Source of the DNA: Natrinema saccharevitans
GTDB lineage: Archaea > Halobacteriota > Halobacteria > Halobacteriales > Natrialbaceae
Length of the DNA: 64,000 bases
Assembly: GCF_001953745.1 (NCBI RefSeq)
Contig: NZ_LWLN01000002.1
Span: 1 to 64,000, forward strand
Reading direction: 5' to 3'
Shown here: positions 28,434 to 37,607 of the stretch, in pieces
How the letters are laid out: the number at the start of each line of letters is the position of its first letter
How positions within the stretch are numbered: the stretch's first letter is position 1
Position numbers and translations under genes: made by a program
The notes under the pieces: model-generated
Database searches by the model: none
Told to the model about the DNA's origin: nothing
Seen by the model: only the letters and a program-made list of their open reading frames with translations

Positions 28434-29946
28434 TTACTCCTCGAGCGCGGACCGCTTGATCTTGCCGCTGGCGGTCTTGGGAAGTTCGTCGAGGAACTCG
28501 ACCTCGCGGGGGTACTCGTGTTTCGAGAGTTCGGACCGCGCGAACTCCTGCAGTTCCTCGCCCAGGTCGTCGCCGGGCTCGTGATCGCCGACGAGTGTGA
28601 CGTACGCCTTGACGATCTCGCCGCGGGTCTCGTGGTCGACGCCGACGACCGCGGCCTCCTCGACCGCGGGATGGTCCAAGAGCGTTTCCTCGACCTCCGC
28701 GGGGCCGATCCGGTAGCCCGCCGAGATGATGACGTCGTCGGCCCGGCTGACGTACCAGTAGTAGCCGTCCTCGTCCCGCCGCGCCAGATCGCCGGTCCGG
28801 AGCCAGCGGCCCGTGAACGTCTCGAGGGTCGCTTCGGGTCGCCCCCAGTAGGATCCCCGCGCGTCCTCGTCGCGCTCGATCGCGATCTCGCCGACCTCGC
28901 CCTGCTCGACGCGGTCGCCGTCCTCGTCCACCAGCGCCACTTCCTCGCCCGGCGTCACCTTCCCCATACTCCCCGGCTTCACGTCCCAGTCATCGAACGC
29001 GAAGTTACAGATCGCCATGCCGACCTCGGTCAGTCCGTAGGCGTCCTGAGGCGGCGCGCCCAGCCCCTCCTCACACCAGACGACGGTCTCCTCGTCCAGC
29101 GACTCGCCGGCCGAAATCAGCACCCGGAGGTCGATGTCGTACTCCTCGAGATCCATCCCGGCGGCCCGCGCCTGCCGGAGCGCCGTCGGCGGGACCATGG
29201 CGTTATCGACGTCCCACTCCTCGAGAGTCTCGAAGAACGTGTGGGGATCGAACTCCCCGCAATAGCACCCGATCGCCGTCCCGCGGATCCCGGACATGAT
29301 CGTTCCCATGTTGAGTCCGTACGACCACGACGGCGACGCGGCGACGAGATAGACGTCGTCCGGCCGCAAATCGACGACGTACTCCGTGTACGCGTACAGT
29401 TCGATCGGGCCGCGATGCGCACTGAGGACCCCCTTCGGCGGGCCGGTCGTCCCGGACGTGTACGTCAGCGTATAGGGATCGTTCGGATGCGTCTCGCCGG
29501 TCTCGAAGTCGTCGGAGCGGTCCCGGACCGCGTCGTAGTCGTCGACCGTCACGTCGCCGTCGAAGGCGCCGTCGCCCACACCGTCGACCGTGACAACGCG
29601 TTCGAGCGTCGAGGGTCCCGTCGGCGACCGCACACCCGTCCGCCGTCGTGAACAGGACGGCCGCCCCGGAGTCCTCGAGGCGATAGTTCAGTGCGTCGGG
29701 CCCGAACACCGGAGCGAGCGGCGTGTAGATCCGACCGGCTTTGATGGTTCCGAAGACGACGGCGTACAGTTCGAACCGCGTCGGCAGCATCGCACCGACC
29801 CGGTCGCCTCGATCGGTGTGTGTCTCCAGGTAGTTACTCACGTCGTTCGTCGCCGCGTCGAGTTCGGCGAAGGTGTAGGTGCGGGTCTCGCCGGTCTCGA
29901 AGTCCCGGATTCGAAGTCCGGTCGACGACGACGCGTGCCGACCCAA
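28434..29946 (-). pseudogene. AMP-forming CoA ligase (benzoate/acetyl-CoA ligase-like), frameshifted
   Basis: Two overlapping frames make one ligase. The N-terminal part (DFETGETRTYTFAELDAAT, RVGAMLPTRFELYAVVFG, VLFTTADG) is open from 29946 and homology extends upstream to about 30041 (SWDEHAHVGDREALN) without an ATG. The remainder (VVTVDG, YTSGTTGPPKG, DAYGLTEVGM, SRADDVIISAGYRIGP, TASGKIKRSALEE) is in another frame. The shift lies near 29600-29640. It would have activated an aromatic or short-chain acid. The missing start and the frameshift mark it as broken. Confidence 0.8.
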
Positions 29947-30267
29947 CGCCTCCTCGGCGACGTTGAGTGCCTCTCTGTCGCCGACGTGTGCGTGTTCGTC
30001 CCAACTCTCGTCGGTCTCGTACCGATCGGAGATCGTTTCGTAGATGCTTCTATATGACCTACGGTACCACTTATCACGATATACGATATGGGTTTTTCGT
30101 CTGTCAGAAAAGCAGGATCGACCGGACGGGGACTGCGGTCACCGGTTCGCAACGCACCGTTAGTACGACCGCGGGAGACCGAGGTGGTGTTTCGCGATGT
30201 TGGCTTTCCGACGAGGAATGGATTCGCCCGTACGACCCTACGGCGAGTCGAGAGTCCCGCGAGCCGT

Positions 30268-31257
30268 TCACTTGCTCTCGTAGAACCGAACGCCGTCGTC
30301 GAGAACGCTCCGGACAGCACCCCCGTCCTCGAGGTATTCGACGAGTCCGACGGTCTCCGCCAAGATCCGGCTGATTCCGCGTTTCGTGCCCGCTCTCTCC
30401 GCCGCGATCTGAAAAGCCGTCACTCGGCCCGATTCGATCCGGTCGAGACACTGCTCGAGTTTGGACTCCAGATCAGCGATAGATCGATCGAGACACTTCT
30501 CGTACCGATCGTGTACCGGGCCGTGACCCGGGAACACGCGCTCGAACTGATACGTCTTGAGTCGCTCGAGCGTCGCGTAAAACGTTCGCACACTGTCTTC
30601 GACTCCGTCGTCGAAATTGACGAGTAGCGACGGCGCGCGGAACGGTTCCATCGCCATGTCGCCGGAGAAAACGACTCGATCACCATCGAGAGTCGTCCCG
30701 AAGCAGGAGTGACTGATGTGATGGCCCGGTGAATAGATCGGGTCGATTTCGCGCGTCCCGACCGTAAACGGGTCGTCGTCGATCCAGACGTCGACCGCGT
30801 CCGCGGGAAGCGCCTCGCGTACCGTGCGGTGAGCGGAAAGCAGGCGGTCACTGGCCGAATCGAGGTACTCGGGCTCGAGGCCGGCCTCGAGTAGATTCGT
30901 CCGAGTCCGCTCGGCGACCGTTTCCATATCCCGCTCGTATCGATCGCGTAGTTGCGTCGGCGCATAGACGGTCGGCGACCCGGCCTCGAGCAGCGTCGGC
31001 GTCTGACCGACGTGGTCCGTGTGACCGTGCGTGAGTACGACGTGGTCGATGTCCGACGGTGCGTACCCGTGGTCATCCAGTTCGGCGCGTAACTCCTCGG
31101 CGCCGCGCTCACCGGGCGTCCCCGCGTCGATGAGAATCGGTTCATCGCCCGGAATCACGTACGCCGCCGCGTGGCCAGGCGGCCACTCGACGGTGAACTC
31201 CAGTCGGTGGACCCTCGCATCGCGGTCGGTCTCGTCGGTCCGGTTCGTTCCGCTCAT
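30268..31257 (-). CDS. Metallo-beta-lactamase-fold hydrolase
   Basis: A 329-residue MBL-fold protein with the metal-binding THGHTDHVG, GHHISHSCF, VFSGDMAM and FPGHGPVHDRYEKCL. The C-terminal helical extension (SIADLESKLEQCLDRI, GISRILAETVGLVEYL) resembles the winged-helix end of the LACTB2/hydroxyacylglutathione-hydrolase-like branch. The start at 31257 (MSGTNRTDE) is preferred over 31305 because the extra 16 residues show no conservation signs. It is next to an acyl-CoA dehydrogenase and could be a thioesterase, which is inference. Confidence 0.85.
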   Translation of the reverse strand: MSGTNRTDETDRDARVHRLEFTVEWPPGHAAAYVIPGDEPILIDAGTPGERGAEELRAELDDHGYAPSDIDHVVLTHGHTDHVGQTPTLLEAGSPTVYAPTQLRDRYERDMETVAERTRTNLLEAGLEPEYLDSASDRLLSAHRTVREALPADAVDVWIDDDPFTVGTREIDPIYSPGHHISHSCFGTTLDGDRVVFSGDMAMEPFRAPSLLVNFDDGVEDSVRTFYATLERLKTYQFERVFPGHGPVHDRYEKCLDRSIADLESKLEQCLDRIESGRVTAFQIAAERAGTKRGISRILAETVGLVEYLEDGGAVRSVLDDGVRFYESK

Positions 31258-31377
31258 GGCGATAGCTACGGTCATCCACGATGGATAAGCTTCGATTAGC
31301 GGCAAAGTCGTCCAGAAAGGGTACCGGCTCGACGGACGTCTCGGTACTGGACTCGAGGTCCGCCCCTGTCGTCCGGT

Positions 31378-32604
31378 CTACGTTTCCACGCCGTATTGCT
31401 TCGCGATCGTGTTGAGCTGGATCTCGTCGGTCCCTTCGACGATCCGCTGGATCCGTGCGCGGTGAAGTCGATCCATGAAGAGGTTCTCCTCGGCGAGTCC
31501 GTTGGCGCCGTGAAGCTGGACGACGTCGTCGGCGATCTCCCAGAACGCGTTGGTCGCGAACCACTTGAGGATCGACGATTCGGCGATCGCGGGGTCGCCC
31601 TGATCGAGCAGCCACGCGCACTTGAGGCCGACAGTGTCGGCCGCCATCGCGTTCGCTCGACCGCGCGCGATCTTGTGCGATACCGCCTGATACCGGCCGA
31701 TATGCTCGCCGAACGCTTCGCGTTCGTTCGCGTACTCAGTGGCCTTGTCGAGCAGCCCTTCCGCGTGGCCGACCGCCGTCGCACCGATCTCGACGCGGCC
31801 GAGTCCGAGGAACGACATCGCGTCGTAGAACGCGTTGTCGACGCTCCCGAGGACGCGGTCGGCCGGAAGCCGGACGTCGTCGAGGTGGACCTCCGCCTGA
31901 ACGCCGGTCGCACCGACGGCGTTGTTCAGCGTCCCGATCTCGTACTCGTCTTCCTCGACGATGAAACACGTGATGCCGCCGTGTCTGCCGGCCTCCTCCT
32001 GGGGCGTCGTCCGCGCGAACACCTGAATGAAGTCCGCGTAGGGGGCGTTCGTGATCCACTGCTTCGTTCCGTTCAGCTCCCACTCGTCGCCGTCCTTCTC
32101 GGCTCGCGTCTCCATGTTCGGCGAGTCCGATCCGACCCCGGGCTCCGTCTGCCCGAACGCGGTCGTCTTCTCCCCTCGCATCGCCGGCTCGAGGTATCGC
32201 TCGACCTGCTGTCCCTCGGCCTGTGCGAGCAACGGCTTCGGGCCCTCCGGACCGGCGAGAACGTCCGACGCCAGCGGCACGTCCTTCGTCGCGAGGCGTT
32301 TGTTCGCCCGGTACCAGGTCACGGCCGACACGTCCTCGCCGCCGACCGCTTCGGGCATGTTCATCGCGTAGAATCCGGCCTCGGCGCTCTTTCGTCGCAC
32401 TTCGTCTTTCGCCTCGAGGACCTCGTCGGTCAGACGGCCATCGGGCTCGTGTCCGAGTCTGGGGTTGGTGAGCGTCTCGCCGAGTTCGTCGGCGAGGGGC
32501 TCGACTTCCTGCTCGACGAACTCGTCGAGGCTCTCGAGGATGAGTTCCGTCTCGTCGGCGGTCCCGAACGAAACGCCGGAACCGGTCTCCGCTGATCGTG
32601 CCAT
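31378..32604 (-). CDS. Acyl-CoA dehydrogenase
   Basis: A 408-residue FAD-dependent acyl-CoA dehydrogenase. FGQTEPGVGSDSPNMETR, KQWITNAPYADF, LGLGRVEIGATAVGHAEG and the C-terminal QLHGANGLAEENLFMDRLHRA followed by EGTDEIQLNTIA are intact. The start is MARSAETGSG at 32604. The very long frame reaching 33783 is only an open upstream extension antisense to the hydratase gene. A minus-strand TATA box (TTTATATG, plus about 32633-32641) lies 30-36 nt above the start. Confidence 0.93.
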   Translation of the reverse strand: MARSAETGSGVSFGTADETELILESLDEFVEQEVEPLADELGETLTNPRLGHEPDGRLTDEVLEAKDEVRRKSAEAGFYAMNMPEAVGGEDVSAVTWYRANKRLATKDVPLASDVLAGPEGPKPLLAQAEGQQVERYLEPAMRGEKTTAFGQTEPGVGSDSPNMETRAEKDGDEWELNGTKQWITNAPYADFIQVFARTTPQEEAGRHGGITCFIVEEDEYEIGTLNNAVGATGVQAEVHLDDVRLPADRVLGSVDNAFYDAMSFLGLGRVEIGATAVGHAEGLLDKATEYANEREAFGEHIGRYQAVSHKIARGRANAMAADTVGLKCAWLLDQGDPAIAESSILKWFATNAFWEIADDVVQLHGANGLAEENLFMDRLHRARIQRIVEGTDEIQLNTIAKQYGVET

Positions 32605-32734
32605 GCGTACGCACTCCGTTAGTCCGAATACACATATAAATCTCGCCATCGACAGAGGAATGCTGTCAACTACGACCGGCCGCCGGCCCGGGACCGTGCC
32701 TCGAACCGTTCGACTCGAGGGGCGAAGCGGCGGT

Positions 32735-32766
32735 ACAATTAAGGCGAATCTGGTCGTCCCTCCGGT
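32735..32766 (+). promoter_or_regulatory. Likely leaderless promoter of the enoyl-CoA hydratase gene
   Basis: ACAATTAAG at 32735-32743 is 24-32 nt before the ATG at 32767, the usual haloarchaeal TATA-to-start spacing. It is back to back with the promoter of the divergent acyl-CoA dehydrogenase. Confidence 0.5.
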
Positions 32767-33576
32767 ATGCGAGAGGTTGGCACTGGTCACGTACTCGTGG
32801 ACGTCGACGGCCACCGCGCCGACGTCGTTCTGAACCGTCCGGACAAGCGAAACGCGATGAACGAGGCCCTCCTGTCGGACCTGAAGCGAGCGTTCGAGAC
32901 GGTCGACGCGAACGAGGACGTTCGCGCCGTCGCACTGCTCGGCGAGGGGCCCGTCTTCTGTGCGGGGATGGACCTCGAGATGATGCGCGATCGAGGCGAG
33001 CAGGCCCAGGAAGGAGAGCGTCGCGGAGACGATAGCGCCGGCGACCTGCTCGGAGACGTCGTCGAGGCCATCGATACCGCACGCGTTCCGACCGTCGTCG
33101 GGATCAAGCGCGCCGCGCCCGCCGGCGCGTTCGAGCTGTCGCTGCCCGCCGACTTCCGCGTCATCTCCGAAGACGCGAACTACGGCGTCATCGAGGTCAA
33201 ACTCGGTACCTTCCCGCACGGCGGTGCGACCCAACGGCTGCCCCGCATGATCGGGCTGGCGAAGGCGAAGGAACTGGTTCTGGGCGGGGAGTTCATCGAC
33301 CCCGCGGAAGCCGAGCGGATCGGGCTCGTCAACGAGGTCTGCGACGCGGACGCGGTCGACGACCGCGCTCGCGAACTGGCCGACGACCTCGCCGAGAACG
33401 CGCCGCTGGGAATGGAACGTGCCCGAGAGGCCCTCAATGCGGCGCTCGAGATGCCGCTCGATGACGGACTCGCCTACGAGCGCACCCTCGGAGCGCAACT
33501 CGACGACACGCACGACTATACGGAAGGGTTCACGGCCCGACTCGAGGGACGCGAACCGGAGTTCGAGGGTCGCTGA
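32767..33576 (+). CDS. Enoyl-CoA hydratase/isomerase family protein
   Basis: A 269-residue crotonase-fold enzyme hydrating 2-enoyl-CoA. The oxyanion-hole segment is GPVFCAGMDLEMM. Both usual catalytic glutamates are placed: one in PAGAFELSLPADF and one in YGVIEVKLGTFPHGGATQRL. The C-terminal ERIGLVNEVCD and EGFTARLEGREPEFEGR are typical. It is divergent from the acyl-CoA dehydrogenase at 31378 and the two probably act in the same oxidation route. Confidence 0.92.
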   Translation: MREVGTGHVLVDVDGHRADVVLNRPDKRNAMNEALLSDLKRAFETVDANEDVRAVALLGEGPVFCAGMDLEMMRDRGEQAQEGERRGDDSAGDLLGDVVEAIDTARVPTVVGIKRAAPAGAFELSLPADFRVISEDANYGVIEVKLGTFPHGGATQRLPRMIGLAKAKELVLGGEFIDPAEAERIGLVNEVCDADAVDDRARELADDLAENAPLGMERAREALNAALEMPLDDGLAYERTLGAQLDDTHDYTEGFTARLEGREPEFEGR

Positions 33577-33631
33577 GCGACCCGACCGCCAGCGGGTCGG
33601 CGACGGCAGCGTCTCAACTGTCCTTGGGGGC

Positions 33632-33844
33632 CTAAGAAGCCGCGGAACGTCGGCGAAGAGGGAGAGGAAAGTCGGCTCGAGACCGCCCGTCCCCCGTCGC
33701 GTCGGCGATGCGAGCGGAGTACTCGTCGACGCCGAGAACGACGACGTCGGCTCCCTCGTCCGCGATTGTTCGACAGTCTTCACTTCCGATCCGTCCGGTG
33801 CCGCCGGTGACGACGGCAGTCCTGTCGCTGAGTCCTAGGTCCAT
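33632..33844 (-). pseudogene. N-terminal fragment of an SDR dehydrogenase
   Basis: It starts MDLGLSDRTAVVTGGTGRIGS, followed by CRTIADEGADVVVLGVD, a clear SDR Rossmann segment. Similarity stops after about 50 residues. No NNAG or YxxxK segment follows, so only about a fifth of the gene remains. It is wedged between two enoyl-CoA hydratase genes. Confidence 0.7.
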
Positions 33845-33970
33845 CGCGTTTCGCACGAATGTGTCGATTCTAATACCGTTTGGTGTTCGGCGGGGTCCCC
33901 GAACGCCGCCGCTCGCTTCGTCGTCCGTTCGGCTACCACGCCGCGACGATCGAGGGGCCGGTGAACCGAT

Positions 33971-34007
33971 CAGGAGAATTATAACGGTAGATCGTGTCCG
34001 TGGTAGC
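33971..34007 (+). promoter_or_regulatory. Likely leaderless promoter of the second enoyl-CoA hydratase gene
   Basis: AATTATAA at 33977-33984 lies about 24-31 nt before the ATG at 34008, which supports that start over the long upstream open frame. Confidence 0.5.
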
Positions 34008-34808
34008 ATGGCGCATTCACTGCCGGAGTGTGAGAACTTCGTCCTCGAGCGGGACGGTGCCGTCCTCTCGATCACGATCGACAGCACGACGAAATTCAAC
34101 TCGCTCAACGACGGGATGGGCGACGAACTGCTCGAACTGGCGAGTTTTCTCGCCGGCGACGACGAGACCCGATGTGCCGTGATGACGGGAACGGACGGAG
34201 TCTTCTGTGCCGGTGCCGACGTCGAGAGCTTCGCCGGCGACGACCACGGACCCGACTCTGTCCGGCGCGGAGCGTCGATCCTGCACGACGCGATCGTCCA
34301 GTTCCATCAGGCGGACGTCCCGCTGGTCACCGGCGTCAACGGCGTCGCGACCGGTGCCGGCCTCGGAATCGCCCTTCTGGGCGATCTGGTCGTCGTGAGC
34401 GAGGACGCCCGGTTCGAATACGGCTATCCGCGGCTCGGACTCCCTGGGGACGGCGGGGCGACGTTCCACCTCCCGCGGCTCGTCGGTCTCAGACGGGCGA
34501 AGGAGATCGCACTGCTCGATCGACCGATCTCGCCAGCGGAGGCCGTCGACTGGGGACTGGCGACCGAATCGGTCCCCGGCGACGAACTGGACGACCGGCT
34601 CGAGGAGTTGGCGAGCGAACTGGCGTCCGGACCGACGCGAGCCTACGGTGCCGCCAAACGACTCCTCGCGCGGAGCCTCGATCGATCGCTCGAGGAGCAA
34701 CTCGCAGCGGAGACCGACGCCATCGCCAGGGGAGCAGAGACCGACGATCACGCCGAAGGCGTCGCGGCGTTCGTCGAACGGCGCGAACCGAAGTTCGAGG
34801 GACACTGA
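34008..34808 (+). CDS. Enoyl-CoA hydratase/isomerase family protein lacking the usual glutamates
   Basis: A 266-residue crotonase-fold protein with DGVFCAGADVESFAG and the oxyanion segment NGVATGAGLGIALLGDL. The two glutamates used by hydratases are replaced (GLGIAL in place of the first, YGYPRLGL near the second), while GDGGATFHLPRL is kept. It may therefore be an isomerase, thioester hydrolase or another crotonase-fold enzyme. Length and C-terminus (FVERREPKFEGH) are normal. It lies in a beta-oxidation neighbourhood but has its own promoter. Confidence 0.88.
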   Translation: MAHSLPECENFVLERDGAVLSITIDSTTKFNSLNDGMGDELLELASFLAGDDETRCAVMTGTDGVFCAGADVESFAGDDHGPDSVRRGASILHDAIVQFHQADVPLVTGVNGVATGAGLGIALLGDLVVVSEDARFEYGYPRLGLPGDGGATFHLPRLVGLRRAKEIALLDRPISPAEAVDWGLATESVPGDELDDRLEELASELASGPTRAYGAAKRLLARSLDRSLEEQLAAETDAIARGAETDDHAEGVAAFVERREPKFEGH

Positions 34809-34902
34809 AACGAACTCCCTCGAGCGACCGAGAGACCGCGACTGCGTTTTCCGGTGAGGAAACATACAAACGGTCGGCTCCCGCACTATGGAATAGAGTA
34901 CC

Positions 34903-35148
34903 ATGGCAGAGAAAATCAACCTCTCGCGGGTAGAGCAGGTACCACCGGACGCGCGGGTCTACCACTACGACGAACTGCCCGAGCGTGCGAAGACTCACCT
35001 TCCCCGCCTGGTCGACGCCGAGGCGTCGGAAGTGTTCGCCCCCGAACGGGTCGCTGAGGAACTCGAACCGTACGATCTCGTCAAGTTCACCGAATACTAT
35101 CGAATCACGGTCCGCGAGGACCCGCTCTCGACGCCACAGTTTTCCTGA
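34903..35148 (+). CDS. Small conserved-looking haloarchaeal protein, function unknown
   Basis: An 81-residue acidic protein reading MAEKINLSRVEQVPPDARVY, then HYDELPERAKTHLPRLVDAE and a C-terminal VKFTEYYRITVRED. It has a proper ATG, haloarchaeal composition and a plausible upstream A/T-rich region, but no cysteines, signal or known motif. It resembles small haloarchaeal proteins of unknown function. No role can be given. Confidence 0.6.
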   Translation: MAEKINLSRVEQVPPDARVYHYDELPERAKTHLPRLVDAEASEVFAPERVAEELEPYDLVKFTEYYRITVREDPLSTPQFS

Positions 35149-35503
35149 TAGGGGCCCCCGGTACCGGCCCTGACCGACCCGATAGCATCAGGCATCGAAA
35201 CCCATCGGTATCGTCCGATTCTGTCCACCGTGTCACATTGCCCGTACACTACGATGATTTGATTTCACATATCGCTTCGATCCGTCGCGAATTGAATAAC
35301 GTCCTTAGTCCGTTATTCCCTCCGGTCGGAGTTGCAGTACAAATCCGCCGGGTGCGATTATCCGGACTACATCGAACGTGAAAAGTACTATAACGTTATC
35401 CCGTGAGACCGCTCCGGTCACTCTCCGATTCGGCTCCGGCACTCCGTCCGTCAGTAATTATATTACGGTGGGTACGGATGCTAGTGGTGAGGCATGACCT
35501 AGC
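35149..35503 (+). other. Regulatory intergenic region upstream of 3-hydroxyacyl-CoA dehydrogenase
   Basis: About 355 bp, AT-rich for this genome. It contains the 21-bp palindrome at 35296-35316, a shorter palindrome ATAACGTTAT near 35391-35400 and a TATA-like TAATTATAT at 35455-35463. A two-codon upstream reading frame (ATG ACC TAG) lies at 35494, just before the gene start at 35504. Confidence 0.55.
35296..35316. promoter_or_regulatory. 21-bp palindromic operator candidate, copy 3
   Basis: ATAAC, eleven bases with core CTTAG, then GTTAT. It differs from the reverse complement of the site at 5301 at one position. It lies 139 bp above the likely TATA box of the hydroxyacyl-CoA dehydrogenase gene. 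Confidence 0.62.
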
Positions 35504-36379
35504 ATGAATGTCGCAGTTTTGGGAGCTGGTTTCATGGGTCACGGTATCGCCCACGTCAGCGCCCTCGGTGGACACTCGGTTATCGTTCGCGACGTCGAAC
35601 AGGAACTCGTCGACGAGGGCCTCGAACAGATCGAGGCGAACCTCGAGGAAGGCATCGAACGCGAGAAGATAACGCCGGCCGAGAAGGAAGACGCCATCGA
35701 GCGACTCACCGGGACGGTCTCGCTCGAGGCGGCCGTAGAGGAGGCGGATCTCGTCATCGAGGCGGTCCCCGAACGGCTCGATATCAAGCAGGACGTCTTC
35801 GCAGACGTCGAGGAATACGCCCCCGACGACGCGGTCGTGGCGACGAACACGTCGTCGCTGTCGGTGACGGAGATCGCGAGCATACTCGACGACCCGTCCC
35901 GGTGCATCGGGCTTCACTTCTTCAATCCGGCCCACATCATGCCGCTGGTGGAGATCGTCGTCGCGGAACAGACCAGCGGCGAAACCAAAGAGTTCGCGGA
36001 CCACTACGTCGAGAGCATCGAGAAGACGCCCACGACCGTTACCGACGTCCCCGGGTTCGCATCCTCGCGACTCGGCGCGATCTTCAGCCTCGAGGCGATC
36101 CGAATGGCCCAGGAGGGCGTGGCGAGTATCGAGGACATCGACGAGACGATGCGATTGGGGTACAACCTCCCGATGGGGCCGATCGAACTCGTCGATCACA
36201 CCGGGATCGACGTCAACGTCGAAGTGATGGAGTACCTCAGGGAGGAGTTGGGCGAGCGATTCAAACCGCCGCAGCTGTTGAAACGCAAACTCCGCGCCGG
36301 AACGCTCGGTCGGAAGACCGGCGAAGGGTTCTATATCTGGGAGGACGGGGAGATCGCCGGTGTGAGCGACGAGGAGTAA
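35504..36379 (+). CDS. 3-hydroxyacyl-CoA dehydrogenase (3-hydroxybutyryl-CoA type)
   Basis: A 291-residue NAD-dependent dehydrogenase of the single-domain-repeat type (about 285 residues is usual). GAGFMGHG is the NAD loop, NTSSLSVTEIAS and LHFFNPAHIMPLVEI hold the active-site His, and GFASSRLGAIFSLEAI and GYNLPMGPIELVDHTG complete the family. Catalysis is 3-hydroxyacyl-CoA to 3-oxoacyl-CoA. The distal palindrome suggests control shared with the thiolase and E3. A luciferase-family gene follows but has its own promoter. Confidence 0.93.
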   Translation: MNVAVLGAGFMGHGIAHVSALGGHSVIVRDVEQELVDEGLEQIEANLEEGIEREKITPAEKEDAIERLTGTVSLEAAVEEADLVIEAVPERLDIKQDVFADVEEYAPDDAVVATNTSSLSVTEIASILDDPSRCIGLHFFNPAHIMPLVEIVVAEQTSGETKEFADHYVESIEKTPTTVTDVPGFASSRLGAIFSLEAIRMAQEGVASIEDIDETMRLGYNLPMGPIELVDHTGIDVNVEVMEYLREELGERFKPPQLLKRKLRAGTLGRKTGEGFYIWEDGEIAGVSDEE

Positions 36380-36461
36380 GTCGACCGCTCGACGTTCGAT
36401 TCGCAAGCGACGCCCGCGTTCGTCACGTACTTTTATTATGAATGCAGAATACGCCACAGAC

Positions 36462-37460
36462 ATGACCGATAGGGACGTCTTTCTGCCGGTCGGCGCACAG
36501 CCCACGCTCGAGGATCTCGTCGAACAAGCGGTCACGGCGGAGGAGTTGGGGTACGACCGCGCTTGGTTCCCGGAAACGTGGGGACGCGACGCCGTCACGG
36601 CGATGGCCACGGCCGCGGAACGGACCGACGAAATCGGAATCGGAACGAGTATCGCCAACATCTACTCGCGGTCGCCGGCGCTGCTCGGCCAGACGGCCGC
36701 GACGCTACAGGAGGCCACCGACGGCCGGTTCCGTCTCGGCGTCGGTCCCAGCGGCCCGATCGTCATCGAAAACTGGCACGGAATGGAGTTCGGCAATCCG
36801 CTCCGCCGGACTCGAGAGACGGTCGAGATCGTCAAACGAGTCCTCTCCGGGGATCCCGTCTCCTACGACGGCGAGTACTTCGACCTCGAGGGGTTCCGGC
36901 TCCGCTGTGATGTGCCCGAGCCCGCGCCACCGGTCGACGCGTCGGGCCTCGGTCCGAAAGCCGTCGAACTCGCCGGCCGCTTCGCCGACGGTTGGCACGC
37001 CGTCTCCTACACCAGAGACGGCCTCACCGAGCGCCTCGCGGATCTTCGACGGGGCGCCGAACTCGGCGACAGAGATCCGAACGACCTCCGCGTGACGGTT
37101 TCGGTGAGCTGTTGTGCCCTCGAGGACGGCGAACGCGCTCGCGAACTCGTCGCTCAACACACCGCCTTCTACATCGGCGGCATGGGGACGTTCTATCGCG
37201 ATAACCTCGCCCGACAGGGATACGAGACGGTCGCTAACGAGATCTACGAGCGGTGGCAGGACGGCGAGAAAGAACGCGCCACGGCGATCGTCCGAGAAGA
37301 ACTGCGCGACCAGATGGGGGCCGCGGGAACGTCCGACGAGGCTCGCGAGCAGTTGCGGCAGTACCTCGATCTCGACGGGCTGGACGCCGTCAACGTCTCG
37401 TTCCCTCGCGGCGCAGGACCCGAGGAAGTCCACGAAACGATGACTGCATTAGCCCCGTAA
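36462..37460 (+). CDS. LLM-class (F420-dependent-type) oxidoreductase
   Basis: About 332 residues of the luciferase-like/methylene-tetrahydromethanopterin-reductase-like superfamily. ELGYDRAWFPETWGRDAV, IGIGTSIANIYSRSP, GRFRLGVGPSGP and the VDASGLGPKAVELAGRFADGW segment are typical. F420 is the likely cofactor in a haloarchaeon, but the substrate is unknown. The start at 36462 (MTDRDVFLP) fits a TATA box (TTTTATTA at 36431-36438) about 25-30 nt upstream. The longer frame from 36438 would overlap that box. It is an intact paralogue of the broken gene at 17662. Confidence 0.87.
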   Translation: MTDRDVFLPVGAQPTLEDLVEQAVTAEELGYDRAWFPETWGRDAVTAMATAAERTDEIGIGTSIANIYSRSPALLGQTAATLQEATDGRFRLGVGPSGPIVIENWHGMEFGNPLRRTRETVEIVKRVLSGDPVSYDGEYFDLEGFRLRCDVPEPAPPVDASGLGPKAVELAGRFADGWHAVSYTRDGLTERLADLRRGAELGDRDPNDLRVTVSVSCCALEDGERARELVAQHTAFYIGGMGTFYRDNLARQGYETVANEIYERWQDGEKERATAIVREELRDQMGAAGTSDEAREQLRQYLDLDGLDAVNVSFPRGAGPEEVHETMTALAP

Positions 37461-37607
37461 TCCGACGGTTCCGACTGGCAGCGACTGTGAAGCTCCCGTT
37501 CGGACGTCCCGACTCGTCGCGGGGCCGACCGAGCCGACTCCGCGGTCGGTGCAGGTCCGTGTCTCTCCGCGAGAGACTTTAATAGGTAGTAGTCACAGTA
37601 CCCGACT

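Noticed and set aside
32605-33783. N-terminal extension that would make the acyl-CoA dehydrogenase 801 residues
   Set aside because: The extension is antisense to the enoyl-CoA hydratase, and a normal start with a TATA box exists at 32604.
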